In this document: positions 39,321-46,890 of the stretch, one piece after another
How positions within the stretch are numbered: position 1 is the stretch's first letter
How the letters are laid out: the number at the start of each line of letters is the position of its first letter
From: Rubrivivax sp.
GTDB lineage: Bacteria > Pseudomonadota > Gammaproteobacteria > Burkholderiales > Burkholderiaceae
Assembly: GCA_016790225.1 (NCBI GenBank)
Contig: JAEUOZ010000076.1
Span: 1 to 64,000, forward strand
DNA length: 64,000 bases
Reading direction: 5' to 3'
Program-made: the position numbers and the translations under genes
Notes under the pieces: model-generated
Seen by the model: only the letters and a program-made list of their open reading frames with translations
The model's database searches: none
What the model was told of the DNA's origin: nothing

Positions 39321-39980
39321 ATGAAACTGCTGTTCGACTTTCTGCCGATCGTGCTCTTCTTCGGTGCGTTCAAGTACGCCGAAGGGCACAAGCTGTGGGC
39401 GTCGGACTTTGCCACCGAGCATTTCGGGTTCATGGTCTCCGGTGGGCGCGTCGGCCCTGATGAGGCTCCGGTGCTGCTGGCCACGGTGGTGGTGATCCTG
39501 GCGACCATGGCCCAGGTGCTGTGGCTGAAGCTGCGCGGCCGCAAGATCGACACCATGCTCTGGGTGAGCCTGGTGCTGGTGGTGGTGCTGGGCGGACTGA
39601 CGATCTACCTGCGCAGCGAGACCTTCATCAAGTGGAAACCCAGCGTGCTGTACTGGGTGATGGGCATGGCCTTCTGGCTCAGCCCGCTGCTCTTCGGGCG
39701 CAACCTGCTGAAGGTGCTGCTGGGTGACCAGATCCAGCTGCCCGGCAAGGTCTGGCACCGGCTCAACTTTGCCTGGATCACCTTCTTTGCCGTGATGGGC
39801 TTCCTGAATCTCTGGGTCGCCTACCACTTCAGTACCGATGCCTGGGTGAATTTCAAGCTCTTCGGCTCGCTGGGCCTGATGCTGGTGTTCACGGTCGCCC
39901 AGGGCATGTACCTGAGCCGTTATCTCAAGGATGACCCGGGCGACGTCGCCACCACCACCGCCAAGGACACGCGGACATGA
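39321..39980 (+). CDS. yciB: Inner membrane-spanning protein YciB (septation protein A)
   Basis: 219 residues with about five membrane helices. MKLLFDFLPIVLFFGAFKYA at the N-terminus and WKPSVLYWVMGMAFWLSPLL, then LPGKVWHRLNFAWITFFAVM are family hallmarks. YciB is involved in envelope maintenance and cell division. A periplasmic/linker insert (residues about 25-50: SDFATEHFGFMVSGGRVGPD) is longer than in E. coli, usual for betaproteobacteria. Its stop overlaps the bolA start by ATGA. Confidence 0.96.
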   Translation: MKLLFDFLPIVLFFGAFKYAEGHKLWASDFATEHFGFMVSGGRVGPDEAPVLLATVVVILATMAQVLWLKLRGRKIDTMLWVSLVLVVVLGGLTIYLRSETFIKWKPSVLYWVMGMAFWLSPLLFGRNLLKVLLGDQIQLPGKVWHRLNFAWITFFAVMGFLNLWVAYHFSTDAWVNFKLFGSLGLMLVFTVAQGMYLSRYLKDDPGDVATTTAKDTRT

Positions 39981-40258
39981 TCGACCCGGGCTTTGCCGTT
40001 GCGGCAGACGATATCGAGGCGGCCCTGATGGCTGCACTGGCCCCGAGCAGCCTGGCGGTGCGGGACGACAGCCATCTGCACGCCGGCCACGAAGGCGCAC
40101 GCTCGGGCCGGCACTTTGCCGTGACGATCCGCAGCGATCGCTTCGTCGGCCAGAGCCGGGTGGCCCGCCATCGCCTCGTTTATGATGCCCTGGCGACGCT
40201 GATGCCACGCGGCATCCATGCCCTGGCCATCGACGCCCGCGCTCCCGCAGAGCCTTGA
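39977..40258 (+). CDS. BolA family protein
   Basis: 93 residues. AVRDDSHLHAGHEGARSGRH holds the conserved His for [2Fe-2S] sharing with monothiol glutaredoxins; RHRLVYDALATLMPRGIHAL is the BolA core helix and strand. BolA-type proteins take part in Fe-S trafficking and stress/morphology control. Translationally coupled to yciB, a common pairing in this order. Confidence 0.93.
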   Translation: MIDPGFAVAADDIEAALMAALAPSSLAVRDDSHLHAGHEGARSGRHFAVTIRSDRFVGQSRVARHRLVYDALATLMPRGIHALAIDARAPAEP

Positions 40259-40366
40259 TGCGTGGGGCACTGCGTCGCGGCCCGCTCCGGGCGGCGTCCA
40301 GAACGCCCCGAGTCCGCATGACCGGGCCGCGTCCTTGCAATCTCTCCTGCTGAAAGCCTCCTGCTC

Positions 40367-41173
40367 ATGAACCGCAAGCATCTCCTCGCTCGCTCGCTGC
40401 TGGCGCTCTCTCTCAGCCTGCCGCTGATGGCGCTGGCCCAGAACGTCGCGCTCGTCAACGGCAAGGCCGTGCCCAAATCCCGCGTGGATTTCCTGCTCAA
40501 GCAGGCCAGCCAGGGCGGCCAGCCCGTGCCGCCCAATGCCGAGCAGCAGGCGCGCGATCAGGTGGTGCTGCGCGAGATCTTCGCGCAGGAGGCCGAGCGC
40601 CGCGGCATGGGCGCCACGCCGGACTTCCGCGCGAAGATGGAGCTGGCACGCCAGAGCATCATCATCGGCGAGCTGTTCGAGGATTTCCGCCGCAAGAACC
40701 CCATCAGCGACGAGGCCGCCAAGGCCGAATACGACAAGATCAAGGCAGCCGAAGCCGGCACCGAGTACCGCGCGCGCCACATCCTGGTGGAAAAGGAAGA
40801 TGAGGCCAAGAGCCTGCTGTCGCAGCTGAAGGCCGGCGCCAAGTTCGAAGACCTGGCGAAAAAGCACTCCAAGGATCCGGGCTCCGGCGAACGCGGCGGC
40901 GATCTGGACTACGCCAAGGCCGATTCCTACGTGCCGGAGTTCGGCCAGGCCCTGACCCGGCTGAAGAAGGGCGAGGTGACCGAGGCACCCGTGAAGAGCC
41001 AGTTCGGCTGGCACATCATCAAGCTCGAAGACTCGCGCGAAACGCAGTTTCCGGGCTTTGACGAGGTGAAGGATCAGGTCAAGCGCCGCCTGGAGCAGGT
41101 GCGCATGCAGGAGTACCAGGAAAGCCTGCGCAAGGCCGCCAAGACCGACTACAAGTTCGCCGGTACGCCTTGA
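40367..41173 (+). CDS. Parvulin-type peptidyl-prolyl isomerase (PpiC/PrsA-like), exported
   Basis: 268 residues. Signal peptide RSLLALSLSLPLMALAQ; N-terminal chaperone-like helices (SRVDFLLKQASQGGQPVPPN), then a rotamase domain at about 135-230: YRARHILVEKEDEAKSLLSQ, KHSKDPGSGERGGDLDY, VKSQFGWHIIKLED. It probably helps outer-membrane or periplasmic protein folding. It follows bolA by 108 nt and may share its transcript; ends at a strong hairpin. Confidence 0.94.
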   Translation: MNRKHLLARSLLALSLSLPLMALAQNVALVNGKAVPKSRVDFLLKQASQGGQPVPPNAEQQARDQVVLREIFAQEAERRGMGATPDFRAKMELARQSIIIGELFEDFRRKNPISDEAAKAEYDKIKAAEAGTEYRARHILVEKEDEAKSLLSQLKAGAKFEDLAKKHSKDPGSGERGGDLDYAKADSYVPEFGQALTRLKKGEVTEAPVKSQFGWHIIKLEDSRETQFPGFDEVKDQVKRRLEQVRMQEYQESLRKAAKTDYKFAGTP

Positions 41174-41185
41174 GCGAGAGGCAGC

Positions 41186-41205
41186 GCCCGGCGATCACGC
41201 CGGGC
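41186..41205. terminator. Hairpin between convergent genes
   Basis: GCCCGGCG-ATCA-CGCCGGGC, perfect 8-bp stem with 4-nt loop, 12 nt after the parvulin stop and before the converging small gene. No U-tract, but position suggests a bidirectional terminator. Confidence 0.6.
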
Positions 41206-41246
41206 CGCCTGCCCCGCCTGATGAGCCGCAGCCAAGGCGCCGCGGT

Positions 41247-41606
41247 TCAGCCGCGGTAAAGGATCTGATCGCGCCGTCGCCAGACGACCATCAGCAGAGC
41301 ACCCAGCAGGGCAATTGACAGGGCCGCGGGATCGACGTCCACCACGGAGCCTTCGGACCGCGCAGGGAGGGCTGTGGATTCGGCCGGCAAGGCCTCTGGA
41401 CGCCAATCCGCACGCACATCGGCCCTCGCGTCGGCCCGCATGTCTGCAGATTCCCGCTCCGCGACCACGGGTTCGCCTGCGCGAGCCGTTGGCCACGCAC
41501 CCGGCTCCAGCACGGCCCAGGCGGCCAGCAGCAAGGCCAACGAGCCTGCCGTCAAGCGCCAGCCACTTCGCCGTGCGGGCCCTTTTTCGCCCCGAAGACT
41601 CCCCAC
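41247..41606 (-). CDS. Small exported/anchored protein of unknown function (119 aa)
   Basis: Basic N-terminus followed by GSLALLLAAWAVLEPGAWP and ARA, a likely signal peptide; a polar middle with alternating ADMRADARADVRADWR; then a C-terminal hydrophobic helix LSIALLGALLMVVW ended by RRRDQ. The C-terminal helix plus Arg cluster resembles sorting-type tails such as PEP-CTERM, but no PEP motif is present. GTG start with GGGGA 7 nt upstream. No family recognised; coding status is plausible rather than proven. Confidence 0.5.
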   Translation of the reverse strand: MGSLRGEKGPARRSGWRLTAGSLALLLAAWAVLEPGAWPTARAGEPVVAERESADMRADARADVRADWRPEALPAESTALPARSEGSVVDVDPAALSIALLGALLMVVWRRRDQILYRG

Positions 41607-41761
41607 AGTGCATTCCCCACGCGTGCCCCGATGGGCCGCGACAGGTCACACTTTGCCGGGCATCCGGCGGGGGTCCATCCCCAGATTGACAAAGGGTTAG
41701 ACCGGATACCAGTTGCACCGCTGATGACCCTTGCGCAGAGCCATCGGCGTGCGTGGGAGGC

Positions 41762-43681
41762 TCAGGCAGCCGGGCCGACCAGATCCTTGATCTGCTGCAG
41801 GGCGGTCGGGTCCTCGATGGTCGTCAGATCACCCGGATCGCGTTGCTCGCACACCGCCTGGATGGCGCGCCGCAGCAGCTTGCCGGAGCGCGTCTTGGGC
41901 AGCACGCTCACGAAGCGCACGCGCGCCGGGCGGGCCACGGCGCCAAGCTGGTTGTCCACCAGCTTCATGATCTCGCCTTCCAGCTTCATCGCCTCGGCAT
42001 CGCTGGCGGCCTTGGACGGATCCTTCAGCACCGCAAAGGCCATCGCGACCTGGCCCTTGAGGTTGTCGGCCACGCCCACCACGGCCACCTCGGCCACGTT
42101 GGGGTGGCTGGAGATGCTCTCTTCGATCTCGCGCGTGCCCAGGCGGTGACCAGCGACGTTGATCACATCGTCCGTGCGGCCCAGGATGAAGAGGTAGCCG
42201 TCCTCGTCGCGGATGCCCCAGTCGAAGGTGCTGTAGACCAGCTTGCCGGGAATGCTGCTCCAGTAGGTCTTGACGAAACGTGCATCGTCGCGCCACACGG
42301 TCTGCATGCAGCCCGGCGGCAAGGGGCCTTCGATCGCGACCACGCCCTTCTGGTTGGCGCCCTTGAGCTCTTCGCCGGTGCTTTCGTCGAGCAGCTTCAC
42401 GTCGTAGCCGTAGACCGCCTTGCCGGGCGAACCGAACTTGCTGGGCAGAGGCTCGATGCCGTTGCACAGGCTCAGGATCGGCCAGCCGGTCTCGGTCTGC
42501 CAGTAGTTGTCGATGATGGGGCGGCCCAGCGCCTCGGCGATCCAGGTGGCGGTGGGCTCGTCCAGCGGCTCGCCGGCAAGGAAGAGCGCCCGCAGGCTGG
42601 ACAGATCGTGCTTCTTCAGCGCCGCGGGATCCTGCTTCTTCAGCACCCGCACGGCCGTGGGCGCGCTGAACATCGAGGTCACCTTGTACTTCTCGACCAG
42701 GCTCCACCAGATCGCCGCATCGGGCCGGATCGGCAGGCCTTCGTACATGATGGTGGCCATGCCGGCGATCAGCGGGCCATAGACGATGTAGCTGTGCCCG
42801 ACGACCCAGCCGATGTCGCTGGTGGAGAAGTAGGTCTCGCCCTCACGGCCGAGGTAGATGTGCTTCATGCTCGCGGCCAGCGCAACGGCATAGCCGCCGG
42901 TATCGCGCTGAACGCCCTTGGGCTTGCCGGTGGTGCCGCTGGTGTAGAGCGTGTAGCTGGGGTGGGTGGCGTCCAGCCAGGCGCAGGGCACCCGGGCATC
43001 CAGGTGCTGCGCGCGCAGGGCGGTGTAGTCGACATCGCGCCCGTCGGTCATCGGCATCGCAGCAAGGCCGCGGTTGACCATCAGCACCTTGGCGGGCTTG
43101 TGTTCCGACAGGCGGATGGCCTCGTCCAGCAGGCCCTTGTAGGCCACCGTCTTGCCGCCGCGGCTGCCGGCATCGGCACTGACAATCACGCTGGGTTGCG
43201 AATCGTCGATGCGGCTGGCCAGGCTGACGCTGGCAAAACCGCCGAACACGACGGAATGCAGCGCGCCGATGCGCGTGCAGGCCAGCATCGCAAAGGCGGC
43301 CTCCGGGATCATGGGCATGTAGATCAGCACACGATCGCCCTGCTTCACGCCCAGCGACAGCAGGATCGCCGCCATGCGTTCGACCTCGGCCTGCAGCTGG
43401 GCGAAGCTGTAGATGATTTCCTGGTCGACCTCGGTGGAGACCCAGATCAGCGCGGCGCGGTCCGGATGGCGAGCCGCGTGCCGATCGACAGCGTTGTGGC
43501 ACAGGTTGGTCTTGCCGCCGACAAACCAGCGCGCAAACGGCGGGTTGCTGTAGTCGCAGACCTGCTCGAACGGCGTCTGCCAATCGATCAGCTGGGCCTG
43601 CTCGGTCCAGAAGGCATCGCGGTCCTGGAGGGAACGGCGGTGGAACTCGGCATAGGACATCGGGGAGCTCAGGCTGGACAT
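41762..43681 (-). CDS. prpE: Propionate-CoA ligase (PrpE-type acyl-CoA synthetase)
   Basis: 639 residues. Starts MSSLSSPMSYAEFHRRSL with GGAGA 9 nt upstream. AMP-forming motifs YTSGTTGKPKGVQRDTGGY, NYWQTETGWPILS, FDWGIRDEDGYLFILGRTDD and C-terminal PKTRSGKLLRRAI match PrpE rather than Acs (VQRDTGGYAVAL is typical for propionyl-CoA synthetase). It makes propionyl-CoA, and often acrylyl-CoA, from the free acid. The neighbouring acuI supports a route from acrylate to propionyl-CoA. Confidence 0.92.
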   Translation of the reverse strand: MSSLSSPMSYAEFHRRSLQDRDAFWTEQAQLIDWQTPFEQVCDYSNPPFARWFVGGKTNLCHNAVDRHAARHPDRAALIWVSTEVDQEIIYSFAQLQAEVERMAAILLSLGVKQGDRVLIYMPMIPEAAFAMLACTRIGALHSVVFGGFASVSLASRIDDSQPSVIVSADAGSRGGKTVAYKGLLDEAIRLSEHKPAKVLMVNRGLAAMPMTDGRDVDYTALRAQHLDARVPCAWLDATHPSYTLYTSGTTGKPKGVQRDTGGYAVALAASMKHIYLGREGETYFSTSDIGWVVGHSYIVYGPLIAGMATIMYEGLPIRPDAAIWWSLVEKYKVTSMFSAPTAVRVLKKQDPAALKKHDLSSLRALFLAGEPLDEPTATWIAEALGRPIIDNYWQTETGWPILSLCNGIEPLPSKFGSPGKAVYGYDVKLLDESTGEELKGANQKGVVAIEGPLPPGCMQTVWRDDARFVKTYWSSIPGKLVYSTFDWGIRDEDGYLFILGRTDDVINVAGHRLGTREIEESISSHPNVAEVAVVGVADNLKGQVAMAFAVLKDPSKAASDAEAMKLEGEIMKLVDNQLGAVARPARVRFVSVLPKTRSGKLLRRAIQAVCEQRDPGDLTTIEDPTALQQIKDLVGPAA

Positions 43682-43744
43682 GTTCTCGTCTCCATAATCC
43701 ATAATTTTGCGGATGCGGGCACTGTCAGCGTCCCGCCTGACGAA

Positions 43745-43763
43745 CCCCTGACGGCGTCAGGGG
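43745..43763. terminator. Hairpin between acuI and prpE
   Basis: CCCCTGAC-GGC-GTCAGGGG, perfect 8-bp stem with 3-nt loop, about 100 nt past the acuI stop and 65 nt before the prpE start on the same strand. Could terminate acuI or be a regulatory hairpin for prpE. Confidence 0.45.
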
Positions 43764-43864
43764 GAAGCCGGCCACGCGCGCGGCACGCTTGATCTGAGCC
43801 CAGGGAATGCCGGTCTGCACCGTGCGCGACCCGCCTGCAGCCCGGTCTGCGCTGCACGGCAGCC

Positions 43865-44854
43865 TCAGCCCAGGCGCACAAGCACCCGCCCGCGCACCTG
43901 GCCCGCCATCAGCCTGGCCGCGGCCTCGGCCGCATCGTCCAGCGCAACTTCAGTCACCATCGATTCCAGCAGCTGCGGATCCAGATCCCGGGCCAGCCGT
44001 TGCCAGGCCTCGCGCCTGAGCGCCTGGCTGGCCATCACGCTGTCGATGCCCAGCAGGCTGACGCCACGCAGGATGAAGGGCATCACGGTCAGCGGCAGGT
44101 CTGCCCCCTGCGCCAGGCCGCAGGCCGTGACGGCACCGCCATAGCGCACCTGGGCGCAGGCATTGGCCAGCGTGTGGCTGCCCACGGCATCCACCACGGC
44201 CGACCAGCGCTCTTTCTGCAAGGGCTTTCCGGGGCTGGCGAGTTCGGCGCGATCGATCACCCCGGCAGCGCCGAGTTGTTGCAGATAGTCTGCTTCCGCC
44301 GGCTTGCCCGTGGCGGCCACGACACGGTGACCCAGGCGCGCCAGCAGCGCCACAGCCACCGAACCCACGCCGCCGGTGGCACCGGTCACCAGAACCTCGC
44401 CATCTCCTGGACGCAAGCCGTGACGCTCGAGCGCCATGACGCTGAGCATGGCGGTGTAGCCCGCGGTGCCGATCGCCATGGCCTGGCGCGGCGTGAAGGC
44501 ATCCGGCAGCGGCACCAGCCAATCGCCCTTTAGCCGGGCCCGGCCGGCCAGGCAACCCCAGTGTGTCTCGCCCACGCCATAGCCGTTTTGCACGAAGCGG
44601 TCTCCGGCCTTCCACTGCGGGTGATCGCTGTGCAGCACGGTGCCCGCGCCATCGATGCCCGGCACCATGGGCCACAGCCGCACCACCGGGGACTTGTTGG
44701 TGATGGCCAGGCCATCCTTGTAATTCAGCGTCGAATACTCGGGCTGCACGGTGACGCCGCCCGCCTCGATGACCGGCAGGCGGTCTTCCGAAAGGCTCTC
44801 GATGGTGCAGGAAAAACCGGATTCGAGCTTCTGAAGCAGCAATGCACGGAACAT
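43865..44854 (-). CDS. acuI: Acrylyl-CoA reductase AcuI (YhdH-type MDR oxidoreductase)
   Basis: 329 residues. NAD(P)H-dependent medium-chain reductase: STLNYKDGLAITNKSPVVR, PMVPGIDGAGTV, the Rossmann GATGGVGSVAVALLARLGH and TACGLAQGADLPLTVMPFIL match YhdH/AcuI, which lacks the structural zinc. It reduces toxic acrylyl-CoA to propionyl-CoA. Start at 44854 is MFRALLLQKLES; the open frame upstream runs antisense to the NlpC gene. It precedes prpE on the same strand. Confidence 0.92.
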   Translation of the reverse strand: MFRALLLQKLESGFSCTIESLSEDRLPVIEAGGVTVQPEYSTLNYKDGLAITNKSPVVRLWPMVPGIDGAGTVLHSDHPQWKAGDRFVQNGYGVGETHWGCLAGRARLKGDWLVPLPDAFTPRQAMAIGTAGYTAMLSVMALERHGLRPGDGEVLVTGATGGVGSVAVALLARLGHRVVAATGKPAEADYLQQLGAAGVIDRAELASPGKPLQKERWSAVVDAVGSHTLANACAQVRYGGAVTACGLAQGADLPLTVMPFILRGVSLLGIDSVMASQALRREAWQRLARDLDPQLLESMVTEVALDDAAEAAARLMAGQVRGRVLVRLG

Positions 44855-44914
44855 CGGGCGGCCTTTTTCGAGTTGACAGATCACAAGGGAGACGCCTATT
44901 CTGCCGGCCCGCCC

Positions 44915-45544
44915 ATGACCATCCCCAAGACGGTTGTTGTCACCCTGTTCTCGCTGCTCGCCCTGGCCGCGCAGGCGCAGCCGTCGGCGCCCGCACCAGG
45001 CGGTGCAGCCCAGGCTGAGGCCGATGGCGGTGGCGATGGCCTGCTTCGCCTGATGATCGACAAGGGCCTGGTGCCGCTGGACGCAGCCGCCCAGGCGGCC
45101 CGGCAGGTGCGCCATGCCGCGTCGGACCTGGTGATCTCCACGTTCAACTACCTCGGCGTCACCTACCGCCGCGGCGGCAACAATGCCGAGGAAGGCTTCG
45201 ATTGCAGCGGCTTCGTTCGCTACATCTACCAGACCCGCCTGGGCCTGGTGTTGCCGCGACGCGCAGACGAACAAGCCCAGGCCGCCGGTGTGGTGCCCGT
45301 CGATCGGGATGAGCTCAAGCCCGGTGACCTCGTCTTCTTCAACACCCTGCGCCGCGCCTTTTCCCATGTCGGCATCTATGTCGGCGACGGCAAGTTCATC
45401 CATTCGCCGCGCACCGGTCATGCCGTGCGCGTGGAAGACATGAACAAGGACTACTGGGTGAACCGCTTCAACGGCGCCCGCCGCGTCACGGCGCTGGATC
45501 CTTCGGCGACGGAAGCCTCAGCGCGCGGCACGCCCACGCGCTGA
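44915..45544 (+). CDS. NlpC/P60 family (C40) cell-wall hydrolase, exported
   Basis: 209 residues. Signal peptide VVVTLFSLLALAAQAQ. Catalytic domain at about 70-190: YRRGGNNAEEGFDCSGFVRY with the nucleophile Cys, LKPGDLVFFNT, FSHVGIYVGDGKFIHSPRTG with the catalytic His. Such enzymes cut peptide links within peptidoglycan (D-gamma-Glu-diaminopimelate bonds). Divergent from acuI (60 nt). A -10-like TATTCT lies 12 nt before the ATG, so its leader may be very short. Confidence 0.93.
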   Translation: MTIPKTVVVTLFSLLALAAQAQPSAPAPGGAAQAEADGGGDGLLRLMIDKGLVPLDAAAQAARQVRHAASDLVISTFNYLGVTYRRGGNNAEEGFDCSGFVRYIYQTRLGLVLPRRADEQAQAAGVVPVDRDELKPGDLVFFNTLRRAFSHVGIYVGDGKFIHSPRTGHAVRVEDMNKDYWVNRFNGARRVTALDPSATEASARGTPTR

Positions 45545-45604
45545 TCATCGGCCCGTCGCGGCCCCGCGTTTCGCGGCAGATTCGGCGCGGGGCACAATCG
45601 GACC

Positions 45605-46747
45605 ATGGGTGAAAACGTCATTCCTCTGGCCGATCTGCGCTATCACGCGCCGGTACCGCAGGTCCCTGCCCTGGCTTCAGCGCCGAACGGGCTGCTCTCC
45701 GATCGACTCGGCCGCCCTTTGCGTGACCTGCGCATTTCGGTCACCGATCGCTGCAACTTCCGCTGCAGCTACTGCATGCCGAAGGAAGTCTTCGACAGCC
45801 AGTACACCTTCTTGCCGCAGAGCTCGCTGCTCAGCTTCGAAGAGATCACGCGCACGGCAGCGATCTTTGCGCGACACGGGGTGCGCAAGCTGCGCCTGAC
45901 CGGCGGCGAACCGCTGCTGCGCAAGCACATCGAGCGGCTGGTCGCACAACTGGCCACGCTGCGGACCCACGAAGGCGAGCCGCTGGACCTGACGCTCACG
46001 ACCAATGGCTCGGTGCTCGAGCGCAAGGCCGAGGCCCTGGCCGCCGCCGGCCTGAAGCGCGTGACCGTGAGCCTGGACGCGCTGGACGACGCGGTGTTCC
46101 AGCGCATGAACGACGTGGGCTTCCCGGTGGCCGAGGTGCTGCGCGGCATCGACGCCGCGCTGCGTGTGGGCCTGGGGCCGCTGAAGGTCAACATGGTCGT
46201 CAAGCGCGGCACGAACGAGCAGGAGATCGTGCCGATGGCGCGCCATTTCCGCGATCGTTACGGCCCGGCCGTGGTGCTGCGCTTCATCGAGTACATGGAC
46301 GTCGGCGCGAGCAACGGCTGGCGCATGGACGAGGTGCTGCCGTCGGCGGAGGTCCATCGTCTGCTGGACAGCGCCTTCGGCCTGGAGCCCCTGGAACCCA
46401 CGGTCGAGGGCGAGACCGCGGAGCGCTGGCGCTACCGCGACGGCGCGGGAGAGATCGGCCTGATCTCCAGCGTCACCCGCGCCTTCTGCAGCGATTGCAA
46501 CCGCGCGCGCCTGTCCACCGAGGGCAAGCTGTTCCTGTGCCTGTTTGCCACGCAAGGCCACGACCTGCGCGCCTTGCTGCGCGGCCAGCGCGCCGACGGC
46601 AGCGGGTGGACCGACGAGGACATCGCCGCTGCGGTGGGCCTGATCTGGCAGGACCGATCAGACCGCTACTCCGAACTGCGCGCCGGCCACCAGGCCAACG
46701 GCACCCCCGCCCCCCGCAAGATAGAAATGCACTATATAGGGGGGTGA
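45605..46747 (+). CDS. moaA: GTP 3',8-cyclase (molybdenum cofactor biosynthesis protein A)
   Basis: 380 residues, radical-SAM enzyme for the first step of molybdenum cofactor synthesis. First cluster [13 protein letters not shown] region [21 protein letters not shown]-terminal second cluster [16 protein letters not shown] with LFLCLF, and terminal YIGG, whose two glycines are needed. A 30-residue N-terminal extension precedes [18 protein letters not shown]. No Shine-Dalgarno; CACAAT at 45593-45598 lies 6 nt before the ATG, suggesting a leaderless message. Other moa genes are not in the window. Confidence 0.97.
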   Translation: MGENVIPLADLRYHAPVPQVPALASAPNGLLSDRLGRPLRDLRISVTDRCNFRCSYCMPKEVFDSQYTFLPQSSLLSFEEITRTAAIFARHGVRKLRLTGGEPLLRKHIERLVAQLATLRTHEGEPLDLTLTTNGSVLERKAEALAAAGLKRVTVSLDALDDAVFQRMNDVGFPVAEVLRGIDAALRVGLGPLKVNMVVKRGTNEQEIVPMARHFRDRYGPAVVLRFIEYMDVGASNGWRMDEVLPSAEVHRLLDSAFGLEPLEPTVEGETAERWRYRDGAGEIGLISSVTRAFCSDCNRARLSTEGKLFLCLFATQGHDLRALLRGQRADGSGWTDEDIAAAVGLIWQDRSDRYSELRAGHQANGTPAPRKIEMHYIGG

Positions 46748-46755
46748 GTGAGGAC

Positions 46756-46782
46756 GTGGGACTGTCCTGAGGACAGTCCCAC
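46756..46782. terminator. Strong 12-bp hairpin between moaA and the RND gene
   Basis: GTGGGACTGTCC-TGA-GGACAGTCCCAC is a perfect 12-bp stem with a 3-nt loop, 8 nt beyond the moaA stop and between convergent genes. The GGACAGTCC core recurs in a hairpin at 62277-62302. Likely bidirectional terminator or repetitive palindrome. Confidence 0.6.
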
Positions 46783-46793
46783 GCCTCACGAAC

Positions 46794-46868
46794 CGCCCAG
46801 GCCTACCGGCCTGGGCGTGGAGAGTAGCCACGCAAGTGACAACTGGCCTGGGCGTGGAGAGAAGCCAC
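46794..46868. repeat. Hairpin and 24-bp direct repeat between moaA and the RND gene
   Basis: CGCCCAGGCC-TACC-GGCCTGGGCG is a 10-bp hairpin at 46794-46817. Starting in its right arm, GGCCTGGGCGTGGAGAG and AGCCAC form a 24-bp unit at 46808-46831 that recurs with one mismatch at 46845-46868 (37-bp period). The unit lies just before the RND gene stop. Confidence 0.75.
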
Positions 46869-46890
46869 CCCAGGGACGCCCCGCGCCCCC

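Noticed and set aside
41753..43792. A 679-codon open frame opposite prpE
   Set aside because: Antisense shadow; prpE motifs on the minus strand are complete.
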